A stretch of 10,930 nucleotides of DNA, from the NCBI GenBank assembly GCA_964414755.1, contig CAYPXH010000047.1:1-10930 (forward strand), in the 5' to 3' direction. This DNA is from JAEUKQ01 sp964414755 (lineage in GTDB: Bacteria; Pseudomonadota; Alphaproteobacteria; JAEUKQ01). A model generated the notes under the pieces. That model did not search any database and was not told where the DNA came from. It saw only the letters and a list, made by a program, of their open reading frames with translations. The translations under genes and the position numbers were made by a program. Positions 1 through 5,985 of the stretch are shown one piece after another (position 1 is the stretch's first letter; each line of letters begins with the position of its first letter).

Positions 1-218
1 TTCACCTGATAACCAAGTTTATAAAGACGAAAGGTAAACAAATTATTAACAGAATGTATTATTAGTGAAAAAAAGTTTATAATTGTAAAACGTCTTATAA
101 GAACACCTTCCAGACGATTTCTATCTTTCTTGACTTTTTATAAAAAGATTCAATTTAATATGAATATGTATTAGTATTAGCTATTTCTAGTTTGAATCAA
201 AGCTTGGGCAAGCTTGCA
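1..218. other. AT-rich stretch with no recognisable gene
   Basis: No start codon with a ribosome site opens a recognisable protein here. On the plus strand, one frame is open from base 2 to a TAA at 35-37 (SPDNQVYKDER), which could be the tail of a gene lying to the left, but eleven residues cannot be identified. On the minus strand, one frame lacks stops from about 146 down to base 1, with only a TTG as possible start and no family resemblance. A perfect 14-base palindrome, CTTTTTATAAAAAG, lies at 134-147, and a TTGACT at 130-135 resembles a -35 box without a good -10. I see nothing else. Confidence 0.5.
200..215 (-). terminator. Short inverted repeat just after the adenosyltransferase stop, weak terminator candidate
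   Basis: AAGCTTG and CAAGCTT flank two bases, giving a short stem four bases beyond the stop codon of the minus-strand gene. In the minus-strand transcript it is followed by only a TTTG, not a real U-run. It may be a weak terminator or simply two HindIII-type hexamers that happen to pair. Confidence 0.25.
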
Positions 219-782
219 TTAGGTGTGTTTTCCTGCTTCCCATAATATTTCACCGGTATCATTATTATCCCAATACCGACCCATAACAAATAATAAATCT
301 GATAGTCGGTTTATATATATAAGACATAGTGGATTTATTTTTTGACGTGCAGCAAGCCTACTAATCTGGCGTTCGGCGCGTCTGGCTACGGTTCTTGCGA
401 TATGGCAATAAGTTGATGCAGCACTTCCACCAGGAAGTATGAAGGATGTAAGCGGTTCTAGCTTACTATTGAGATGGTCAATTGTTTTCTCGAGATAATC
501 AATTTGTTTTTGGGTGATTCGCAAAGCCTTACCTTGATTGTCTTGCGCTTGGATAGGGGTTGAAAGATCTGCACCTAAATCGAATAAGTCTTGTTGAATA
601 TGTTGAATGATTTGTTTTGTTTTTGGTTCGTAAAGCGCAATTAGGGCAATAAAAGCATTAGTTTCATCTACGCTGCCATAAGCCTCAACCCGTATATTAT
701 GTTTATCAACGCGTAATCCACCTGTAAGCGAAGTTTTTCCGCGATCACCACCACGCGTATAAATTTTAGTTAAGCGAACCAT
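219..782 (-). CDS. PduO-type cob(I)alamin adenosyltransferase
   Basis: A 187-residue cytoplasmic enzyme of the PduO/MMAB family, which moves the 5'-deoxyadenosyl group of ATP onto cob(I)alamin to make coenzyme B12. Visible motifs are the N-terminal ATP loop TRGGDRGKTSL (residues 9-19), YGSVDE (35-40), LPGGS (116-120), the arginine-rich helix RTVARRAERQ (130-139) and YINRLSDLLFV (156-166). The length is normal. The ATG at 782 is chosen because family members begin MV.L.KIYTR; the frame stays open to a TTG at 818, but those extra 12 residues look unlike the family. The gene follows the HIG1-type gene with 66 bases between them and is probably co-transcribed. In many alphaproteobacteria this pair is followed by etfB and etfA; here about 218 bases of AT-rich DNA follow instead. 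Its presence implies the cell makes or imports cobalamin, though no B12-dependent enzyme is in the window. Confidence 0.93.
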   Translation of the reverse strand: MVRLTKIYTRGGDRGKTSLTGGLRVDKHNIRVEAYGSVDETNAFIALIALYEPKTKQIIQHIQQDLFDLGADLSTPIQAQDNQGKALRITQKQIDYLEKTIDHLNSKLEPLTSFILPGGSAASTYCHIARTVARRAERQISRLAARQKINPLCLIYINRLSDLLFVMGRYWDNNDTGEILWEAGKHT

Positions 783-848
783 AACAGACACCCGATTTAT
801 TTTGTTGTGAATTATCAAAACCCATCATCATCAAATCCTGATTATAGA

Positions 849-1040
849 TTAAGGATAAGCCAGATAGATGATCAGAATAATAATTGACAGCATTTGTAAA
901 CCAACCCGCCACCGCATTAATTTATTGCTATGTTTTTGCGAAAAATGGCTGCCGCGGCTCATGCCAAAAACGCCTGCCATCATCACAAATAAGGTTGCAA
1001 GCAATGATAGGATAAGTAACGCTAACAAGAATATGTGCAT
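849..1040 (-). CDS. HIG1-type twin transmembrane protein
   Basis: A 63-residue inner-membrane protein with two hydrophobic helices (about residues 3-25 and 47-62) joined by a basic loop. The loop and the start of helix two read SNKLMRWRVGLQ, giving the R-x-R-x3-Q core (R43, R45, Q49) of the HIG1 domain. Mitochondrial HIG1 proteins and characterised bacterial relatives associate with cytochrome oxidase and respiratory supercomplexes; a similar role here is inferred. The ATG at 1040 has only a weak purine-rich ribosome site (AAGAAAG). It is the first gene of a minus-strand pair with the adenosyltransferase, an arrangement often kept in alphaproteobacteria. A divergent control region with a perfect palindrome lies directly upstream. 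Confidence 0.85.
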   Translation of the reverse strand: MHIFLLALLILSLLATLFVMMAGVFGMSRGSHFSQKHSNKLMRWRVGLQMLSIIILIIYLAYP

Positions 1041-1067
1041 AAATTACTTTCTTTTCTCAGAAAACTT

Positions 1068-1100
1068 ATTAGATCCCTTATAGTACTATAAGGGTACCAA
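1068..1100 (-). promoter_or_regulatory. Candidate promoter for the HIG1-type gene, with a dyad filling its spacer
   Basis: On the minus strand, TTGGTA (1100-1095, four of six matches to TTGACA) and TCTAAT (1073-1068, five of six matches to TATAAT) are separated by 21 bases, which are the 20-bp palindrome plus one base. Transcription would start near 1061, leaving a leader of about 20 bases before the ATG at 1040. A 21-base spacer is too long for unaided sigma-70 recognition, so the promoter would need help or the assignment is wrong. Confidence 0.3.
1075..1094. promoter_or_regulatory. Perfect 20-bp palindrome, candidate operator between divergent genes
   Basis: The sequence CCCTTATAGTACTATAAGGG reads identically on both strands with no mismatch and no loop. 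It sits in the 206-base gap between the minus-strand HIG1-type gene and the plus-strand ubiK-like gene, 35 bases before the HIG1 start codon. Its form (CC at one end, GG at the other, AT-rich half-sites) suits a dimeric repressor or a MerR-family activator. Which protein binds cannot be told from the window. It is too close to a perfect no-loop palindrome, and lacks a T-run, to act as a terminator. Confidence 0.55.
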
Positions 1101-1246
1101 AACCATGGCAAGATTCTTTGATGCCTTGGATTTACCATAACAAAAACATTCTTGACGACTCTATTAATTCTATGAAACGATTAGCATAGAAAATAAAAAA
1201 CAAAAAGAAGCATATTTTTTAAACTTTTTCATGGTGCGAGCACAAG

Positions 1247-1531
1247 ATGAAGCAACCCAAAATTTTAGATGACGCCCTTAAGGTTTTAACTGGTGCCATC
1301 GACTCAACAATGGCGCTGCGTCAGCAATTAGTCCATCAGGGACGCTTGTTGTCGCAAAAATTGATAAACCGGTTGGATGTTGTTCCAAGAAGTGAATTAG
1401 AGGTAGTCAAATCGATGGCAGCCCAGGCGCGGCTTGAACAGCAAAAATTACAAGAACGACTAGATCAGCTTGAAATGCACTTGAAGCAATCCATGATTAC
1501 CAAATTGCCCGATGATAAATCGGATATATAA
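1247..1531 (+). CDS. ubiK: UbiK-like (BMFP/YqiC family) accessory factor
   Basis: A 94-residue soluble coiled-coil protein of the BMFP/YqiC family. The E. coli member UbiK is an accessory factor for aerobic ubiquinone biosynthesis, forms trimers and works with UbiJ in the Ubi protein assembly; the same role is inferred here. The family core is LINRLDVVPRSELEVVK (residues 39-55), followed by a heptad-rich helix (about 56-80) full of E, Q, K and L. The N-terminal third is an amphipathic helix, as usual. The ATG at 1247 fits the family length; an ATG at 1231 is out of frame. No strong ribosome site is visible. The next gene, in the same direction, begins 119 bases later, so an operon with it is possible but not shown. 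Confidence 0.8.
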   Translation: MKQPKILDDALKVLTGAIDSTMALRQQLVHQGRLLSQKLINRLDVVPRSELEVVKSMAAQARLEQQKLQERLDQLEMHLKQSMITKLPDDKSDI

Positions 1532-1640
1532 AAAAATTAATACAAGTATAAAAATATTTCCCCTTTTCTTGATTGGGAATAGGTCATAAAAAGTATCGGT
1601 AAAAACAATATTGGGCGTCATTCAAAAAACGCGTATTGAT

Positions 1641-1644
1641 AGGA
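1641..1644 (+). promoter_or_regulatory. Ribosome binding site that fixes the YbjN start
   Basis: AGGA lies six bases before the ATG at 1651. It supports that ATG over the in-frame TTG at 1636, which would add five residues and has no such site. Confidence 0.6.
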
Positions 1645-1650
1645 AAAAAC

Positions 1651-2157
1651 ATGTCTTATGTTGGTCGTCGTTCTGCAGATTCCCCTGATTATAACCCAAT
1701 AGACACAGTCGAAGATTATGTTGATAAGCAAGGATGGGCCTTTGAGCGAATCGATTATCAGGAAGCATATATTGAAATTACGGGTAAGTGGGCTGATTAC
1801 CGTGTGGGTGTTTTTTGGCGTCCCGAGCTTAGTTATCTATGCTTGACGTGTCGTTTTGATTTAAAAATACCATCGCCGCGCAAATCTGATGTTATCCAAC
1901 TGATCGCACGAATTAACGAAAAAATTTGGCTAGGTCACTTTGACTTTTCGTCAGAATTGTCGGGGCCGATTTTTCGGTGTTCGTTGCCATTGCGTGGTAT
2001 AAAATCATTAGCATTTGAACAGATTGAGGATTTTTTTAAAACCGCTATTGACGAAAGCGAACGTTTTTATCCAGTGTTTCAGTTTGTTGTATGGGCAAAC
2101 CATGCCCCTGAAAAAGCCATGGAGATGGCTATTCTTGAAACAGTTGGTGAAGCTTAA
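1651..2157 (+). CDS. YbjN-domain protein (alphaproteobacterial type)
   Basis: A 168-residue soluble protein of the YbjN family, described as putative sensory-transduction regulators of type III secretion chaperone-like fold; the biochemical function is unknown. Recognition rests on the alphaproteobacterial form: a W-rich centre, INEKIWLGHFDF (residues 88-99), the second-half motif ESERFYPVFQFVVW (136-149) and the C-terminal end ILETVGEA (161-168). It has no signal peptide or membrane segment. The stop codon overlaps the proC start by one base (TAATG), so the two are almost certainly translated from one message. This YbjN-proC pairing is common in alphaproteobacteria, but no link to proline metabolism has been demonstrated to my knowledge. 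Start chosen from the AGGA site upstream. Confidence 0.88.
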   Translation: MSYVGRRSADSPDYNPIDTVEDYVDKQGWAFERIDYQEAYIEITGKWADYRVGVFWRPELSYLCLTCRFDLKIPSPRKSDVIQLIARINEKIWLGHFDFSSELSGPIFRCSLPLRGIKSLAFEQIEDFFKTAIDESERFYPVFQFVVWANHAPEKAMEMAILETVGEA

Positions 2158-2999
2158 TGGGTGCATTGTTGGTGAATGATAGTTTTGCCAATAACCAAAA
2201 AATATGGGTTGTTGGTGGGGGTAAGTTGGGACAAGCCATTATTAAAGGCTGGTTGCTGTCTGGGATAAACCCGGATAGGCTTGGTATTATCGATCCTAAA
2301 GCCAATAATAAGGCTTTTTTTCAAGATATTCCAGATTCAGTTTATCGGTGTAGTCCAGATCATTTACCTGAATTAAAAAACGATAAAATTGTTTTAGCAG
2401 TTAAACCGCAAATAATGCTATCGATACTTCCCACTTACCAGAAAGCGGCTGTAAAAGGATGCGATTTTTTATCCGTTGCGGCTGGCATTACTATAGATGT
2501 ATTGCAACAACACCTAAACACACCAATGGTAATGCGTGCTATGCCTAATTTGCCTGTTGCTTTTGGTTGTGGCTTTATTGGATGCTATGCACCTTCCGAA
2601 GCCAATCCAACAATAAGCCGGCAATGGACTGATCTTTTAGAAAAATTAGGGTTAGCAATAACAGTACTACGTGAAAGTGATCTTGATACAGTTACAGCGT
2701 TAAGTGGTAGTGCCCCTGCATATCTTTTTTTGGTTGCCGAGATATTAACATCACTTGCAGAGCAGCTGGGGTTGCCAGCTCTTACCGCCAAAAAAATGAT
2801 AGCGCAGACTTTCTTGGGCAGCGCCATGATGATGCGCCAAGATAAAATTTCCTTAGCCGCGTTGCGCGAACAAGTTACAAGCCCCAAAGGAACAACAGCC
2901 GCAGCGCTTGAAGTTTTGATGGGAAGTTCCGGCCTACAACCATTATTTTCCCAAGCCGTTGCGGCAGCGATTGCCCGGGCACGCCAGTTAAAAACTTAA
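2157..2999 (+). CDS. proC: Pyrroline-5-carboxylate reductase
   Basis: A 280-residue cytoplasmic enzyme catalysing the last step of proline synthesis, NAD(P)H-dependent reduction of 1-pyrroline-5-carboxylate. Seen in order: Rossmann loop GGGKLG (residues 20-25), AVKP (81-84), MRAMPN (126-131), SGSAPAY (183-189) and the C-terminal family signature around VTSPKGTTAAALEVL (240-254). The length is slightly above the usual 265-275 because of about 14 extra N-terminal residues. The ATG at 2157 is supported by the one-base overlap with the preceding stop; an internal GTG at 2172 is a less likely alternative. Two motifs differ slightly from the common forms: MPNLP where MPNTP is usual, and GSAPAY where GSGPAY is usual. 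The enzyme otherwise looks complete. Confidence 0.95.
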   Translation: MGALLVNDSFANNQKIWVVGGGKLGQAIIKGWLLSGINPDRLGIIDPKANNKAFFQDIPDSVYRCSPDHLPELKNDKIVLAVKPQIMLSILPTYQKAAVKGCDFLSVAAGITIDVLQQHLNTPMVMRAMPNLPVAFGCGFIGCYAPSEANPTISRQWTDLLEKLGLAITVLRESDLDTVTALSGSAPAYLFLVAEILTSLAEQLGLPALTAKKMIAQTFLGSAMMMRQDKISLAALREQVTSPKGTTAAALEVLMGSSGLQPLFSQAVAAAIARARQLKT

Positions 3000-3092
3000 C
3001 GTTTCTAATTTGACAACGGATACTTAAAATTAATAAGTAAGGCCATTTAAAGATGGGTGTTGGATATCTTAAAGACTCAAATTAAGCAGTCA

Positions 3093-3098
3093 TATAAT
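3093..3098 (+). promoter_or_regulatory. Possible -10 box before the TetR-like gene
   Basis: A perfect TATAAT sits 72 bases before the ATG at 3170. No good -35 is found at 16-18 bases upstream (TTAAAG at best), so this may be chance in AT-rich DNA. A perfect TTGACA at 3010-3015 lacks a matching -10 at normal spacing. The 170-base gap suggests that the regulator has its own promoter rather than reading through from proC. Confidence 0.25.
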
Positions 3099-3169
3099 GT
3101 TAGATATAAAAAGTATTTTTGTTTTCAGGAATATCTTTTTAATATAAAAGCTCTTATTAATAAGTGCTT

Positions 3170-3907
3170 ATGAGTAAGTTTGTCATGAAAATCAATTCGC
3201 TATTAAAACAATTCTCTTGTAACTCTTTTGTTGAAATTGAGTTAGTTCAGCGGCTCGATCGAGATTTGAAGGCAGTCTACAAGGTTATGCTTGAATTAAT
3301 TGCTGAAAAGGGTTGGGACGGAACAAAAATAGCCGAGATCGCATCGCGCTCTTCATATCCAATAGCTGACTTAGAGCAACGATATACAACTTGTGATCAA
3401 CTAATGGGATCCTATTTGGATGATTTATTGCTTGGCTTGTTTAGCAAAGCAGGAATGGTTTCTTTTACTGAATCGGTGCATAGCCGTCATCGCGATTATT
3501 TGTTTGATGTATTTATGTGTTATTTTGATCTGTTGCAAGCGAATCGGCCGACATATGCAGAAATGCGTAAACAATTGATATCCCATCCACTATTGGCGGC
3601 GATGCTATTAAAGCATGCTTATAAATTATTATTCCAAGCGATGACACGCGCAAACTTGCTTAGCAAAACGACAGTGCAATTTATAACACCCGTATTACTG
3701 AAGGGATGGAGCGACGTTATTAATTGTTGGCACCAGGATCAAACGGCCGATTTAAGCTTAACAATGAAAAAGTTGGATCAGTTTTTAGCGCAGATTCAAG
3801 GGTACTGGAACGGATTGCCGGCCATTCTGCGTAACTTGATGCGCCCAGGATCACCTCGTTTTGCTGCTATGCACAAAAGTGTTGACAATAATTCAGAAAG
3901 CCATTAA
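3170..3907 (+). CDS. TetR-like helical regulator (COQ9/TetR fold)
   Basis: A 245-residue, mostly helical protein with no signal peptide. The segment at about residues 30-75 (VMLELIAEKGWDGTKIAEIASRS, then an aromatic-poor helix and an LMGSYLDDLL stretch) has the spacing of a TetR N-terminal helix-turn-helix, with GWDGTKIAEIA standing for the usual G...T...IA. The remainder is a helical ligand-type domain ending in W-x7-ADLSLTMKKLDQFL, a pattern I associate with TetR-like and COQ9-like proteins of alphaproteobacteria. It may therefore be a DNA-binding regulator, possibly of the phasin gene 70 bases downstream, or a COQ9-like lipid-binding protein. The first reading seems likelier. The start is uncertain: GTG 3164, ATG 3170 and ATG 3185 are in frame and none has a clear ribosome site. 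Confidence 0.65.
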   Translation: MSKFVMKINSLLKQFSCNSFVEIELVQRLDRDLKAVYKVMLELIAEKGWDGTKIAEIASRSSYPIADLEQRYTTCDQLMGSYLDDLLLGLFSKAGMVSFTESVHSRHRDYLFDVFMCYFDLLQANRPTYAEMRKQLISHPLLAAMLLKHAYKLLFQAMTRANLLSKTTVQFITPVLLKGWSDVINCWHQDQTADLSLTMKKLDQFLAQIQGYWNGLPAILRNLMRPGSPRFAAMHKSVDNNSESH

Positions 3908-3937
3908 GTTGCTATCCATGCTGCAGTGCAACATTAT
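3908..3937 (+). promoter_or_regulatory. Candidate phasin promoter overlapping a TGC-rich dyad
   Basis: TTGCTA (3909-3914) and CATTAT (3932-3937) are 17 bases apart, each four of six matches to consensus. Between and across them lies a TGC-rich element, ATGCTGCAGTGCAACAT (3918-3934), and an inverted pair GTTGC (3908-3912) / GCAAC (3928-3932). In Paracoccus, the repressor PhaR controls phasin genes by binding TGC-rich dyads. Placement inside the promoter spacer would suit repression. The link is inference; phaR is not in the window. Confidence 0.4.
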
Positions 3938-3977
3938 TGATATAGCAAAAAGTAGCTAATACTTACGGAGATTTATT

Positions 3978-4520
3978 ATGGCGACAAAATCAACACAACA
4001 ATCCCAAAATAAAGGGAATGATAACGGAACAGAACAGTCAAATCAAACGGGCTTTTTCTGGAAAGATGGTATGGGTAAGTTTGATATGGCGGCTTTTTAT
4101 CAAGAAGCTATGAAATATGTTGATGGTGCTTCAAAATTATTTTCGGTTGCCAAAATTCCCGGGTTAAATGTTGATCAAGTTATTGGTTTACAAAAACGTG
4201 GTGCCGAAGCAATTTCATCATCGCAGCAAATTGCTTATGACCATTTCTTGTCTCTCGGACAACAGCAGGTTGAAGTGGCTCAGAAATTTGTAGAAGGCAT
4301 GAACTCGCTAACGCAAATGGTCTATGGTGGTCAACCGGTCGAAAACTGTATCTCGAAGCAAATTGATAACACAAAACAGGTTATGGAACATGCTTGTGAT
4401 AGCTTGCGCCATTTAGGAACAACTACCCAGAAATCCATGGAACGTACAATCGAGGTTGTCGGTCATTATTTTGAACAAAATTTGAATGATGCCAAACAAA
4501 TGTTACATGGCGTGAAGTAA
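3978..4520 (+). CDS. Phasin family protein
   Basis: A 180-residue amphipathic helical protein that would coat polyhydroxyalkanoate granules. A hydrophilic, low-complexity start rich in Q, N, T and S (residues 1-23) precedes FDMAAFYQEAMKYVDG and the phasin core KIPGLNVDQVIGLQKRGAEAISSSQ (59-83, written here as two adjoining pieces: KIPGLNVDQVIGL and QKRGAEAISSSQ). Long helices without membrane segments follow to the end. GGAG at 3967-3970, seven bases before the ATG, is a good ribosome site. It follows the TetR-like gene by 70 bases but has its own candidate promoter and its own strong terminator, so it is probably monocistronic, as expected for an abundant granule protein. No PHA synthase or depolymerase is in the window, so granule formation is inferred from this gene alone. 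Some phasin-family proteins serve other roles. Confidence 0.87.
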   Translation: MATKSTQQSQNKGNDNGTEQSNQTGFFWKDGMGKFDMAAFYQEAMKYVDGASKLFSVAKIPGLNVDQVIGLQKRGAEAISSSQQIAYDHFLSLGQQQVEVAQKFVEGMNSLTQMVYGGQPVENCISKQIDNTKQVMEHACDSLRHLGTTTQKSMERTIEVVGHYFEQNLNDAKQMLHGVK

Positions 4521-4544
4521 CTATTTATACTTTTGTATAAGACT

Positions 4545-4577
4545 GCAAAAAACCACCCTTCGGAGGTGGTTTTTTGC
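4545..4577. terminator. Strong bidirectional intrinsic terminator
   Basis: Arms GCAAAAAACCACC (4545-4557) and GGTGGTTTTTTGC (4565-4577) pair perfectly over 13 bases around a seven-base loop that contains CTTCGG, able to form a closed UUCG tetraloop with one bulged A. The plus-strand copy ends in a T-tract followed by CTTTTTG; the minus-strand copy also has a T-tract in its descending arm. It lies between the convergent phasin and kinase genes, 24 bases after one stop and 25 bases from the other, and can end transcripts from both sides. Confidence 0.9.
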
Positions 4578-4602
4578 TTTTTGTAAACCAAATATATTAA
4601 GC

Positions 4603-5982
4603 CTAAATGGGTAGTTTAATGTGAACGCGCAAACCACCTTGGGGAGATTTTAATAATTCAAGCTGTCCGCCATGATTATGTACGATATCTCGGGCTATGG
4701 TTAACCCAAGCCCCATATGATGATTGTTTGGTACATCTTGCGCCAGGCGGAAAAAAGGTTTAAAAACATTTTGGCGCTGCTCTGCTGGAATACCAGGACC
4801 GTTATCGTCAATAATAATATGCGCTACATGTCGCAAAAGAAAGGCTTGGACCCAGCTTTTAGATGCATAACAGCGTGCATTATCAAGTAAATTTGATAAA
4901 CACCGTCGCATGGCATCTGGCCGTACTGGTAGAATTATATTTTCATGGATAGCACTATCGATATCCTGATGCTGGCGTTTGCAATTTTCAATAACACTAT
5001 CAATCAATCGTGATAGATTAATCATACGGGCTTTTTCTGTTCCTTCGCCCCGCGCAAAAGCTAGGTAACCATCGATCATGCGCGTCATTTCATCTATGTC
5101 TTGTAGCAAAGAATGTACAGGGGCCGTTTCAGGAATCATTGCCAATTGTAAACGCATGCGTGTTAGTGGTGTTCTTAGATCGTGCGAAACGCCGGCAAGC
5201 ATTTCAACTCTTTGGACTGTTTGACGCTTAATCCGATCACGCATGCGCCGAAAAGCCAATCCAACTTTTTGAACTTCGCTTGCACCGCTGATTTGAAAAT
5301 CGTTGTAGTCACGACCCTTTCCATATTCCTCGGCGGCGTAAGCCAGTTGTCCAACTGGTTTGGTTTGGCGGCGCATAAAAATTGTTGCAACAGTAAAGAG
5401 AACCACGGAACTGCCAATCATCCACAAGATAAAGACATAAGTGGTTGAGCTGAATAGACGCCGTCGGGGAATAAAAACCTGCAACATACCATTCGGTTTT
5501 TCCATTTCCAGGCGTACCTCCACTTCTTTTTCTAGGGAACGGCTATCAATCAGGAATGCACGATGCGTAATATTTTCTAAATAACGGCCAAGCTGGTTAT
5601 CAACTGGGTTACTGCGGGTGGGCATTAATGATATGGGCAATATCTGTCCAGAAATAATAGCAAACCGTAAATCGGTTAGTTCTTCCGCGACAGCCAAAAT
5701 ATGGTTGTAGTTATGTTGTTCTGTTTGTTGTAACATATATATGACAAGACCTATATCACCAGCAACGCTGGCAGTTAGCCTTTTTGTTAGCGTTTGCCAG
5801 TGTGTTTCATAAAAAAACCAGGTTGAGATAACCTGAAGTAAAACTAATGGTGTCATTACAATCAGTAATGAACGTCCAAGTAGTGTTTTGGGTAGAATTC
5901 CTGGCAATAAACGTGTTACAAAAGGCCTATGCGATTTTCTGCGTGCCTCTGTATATTTTTGTGCATGTACCTGATTGAACAA
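4603..5982 (-). CDS. EnvZ-like sensor histidine kinase
   Basis: A 459-residue inner-membrane kinase that would phosphorylate the OmpR-like regulator encoded just upstream. Order of parts: basic cytoplasmic tail (1-35), first membrane helix (about 37-58), periplasmic segment of about 120 residues, second helix (about 183-203), HAMP linker (about 204-258), H-box AGVSHDLRTPLTRMRLQL with H267, N-box NLLDNA (364-369), G1 DDNGPGIP (392-399), F-box around 407-411 and G2 GLGL (424-427). The H-box is nearly that of E. coli EnvZ, which senses osmolarity; the stimulus here is unknown. The start is a TTG at 5982, three bases after the regulator's stop, with GGAGA at correct spacing; the next in-frame ATG is inside the first membrane helix. 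Translation is thus probably coupled to the regulator. Not called envZ because function in this organism is not shown. Confidence 0.92.
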   Translation of the reverse strand: MFNQVHAQKYTEARRKSHRPFVTRLLPGILPKTLLGRSLLIVMTPLVLLQVISTWFFYETHWQTLTKRLTASVAGDIGLVIYMLQQTEQHNYNHILAVAEELTDLRFAIISGQILPISLMPTRSNPVDNQLGRYLENITHRAFLIDSRSLEKEVEVRLEMEKPNGMLQVFIPRRRLFSSTTYVFILWMIGSSVVLFTVATIFMRRQTKPVGQLAYAAEEYGKGRDYNDFQISGASEVQKVGLAFRRMRDRIKRQTVQRVEMLAGVSHDLRTPLTRMRLQLAMIPETAPVHSLLQDIDEMTRMIDGYLAFARGEGTEKARMINLSRLIDSVIENCKRQHQDIDSAIHENIILPVRPDAMRRCLSNLLDNARCYASKSWVQAFLLRHVAHIIIDDNGPGIPAEQRQNVFKPFFRLAQDVPNNHHMGLGLTIARDIVHNHGGQLELLKSPQGGLRVHIKLPI

Positions 5983-5985
5983 TTG

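Noticed and set aside
134..147. Perfect palindrome CTTTTTATAAAAAG
   Set aside because: It is made almost only of A and T in very AT-rich DNA, where such palindromes are expected, and no gene start is nearby.
868..1083. 71-codon plus-strand frame opposite the HIG1-type gene
   Set aside because: It overlaps a recognised membrane protein on the other strand and ends inside the palindrome; the product has no recognisable features.
1105..1140. Tiny open frame MARFFDALDLP with AAGGG ten bases upstream, before the ubiK-like gene
   Set aside because: Eleven codons with a distant ribosome-like site formed by the palindrome arm. No amino-acid bias suggests a leader peptide, and such frames arise easily by chance.
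3046..3073. Imperfect repeat TTTAAAGAT...ATCTTAAAG after proC as a terminator
   Set aside because: The arms do not pair in register beyond five bases and no T-run follows.
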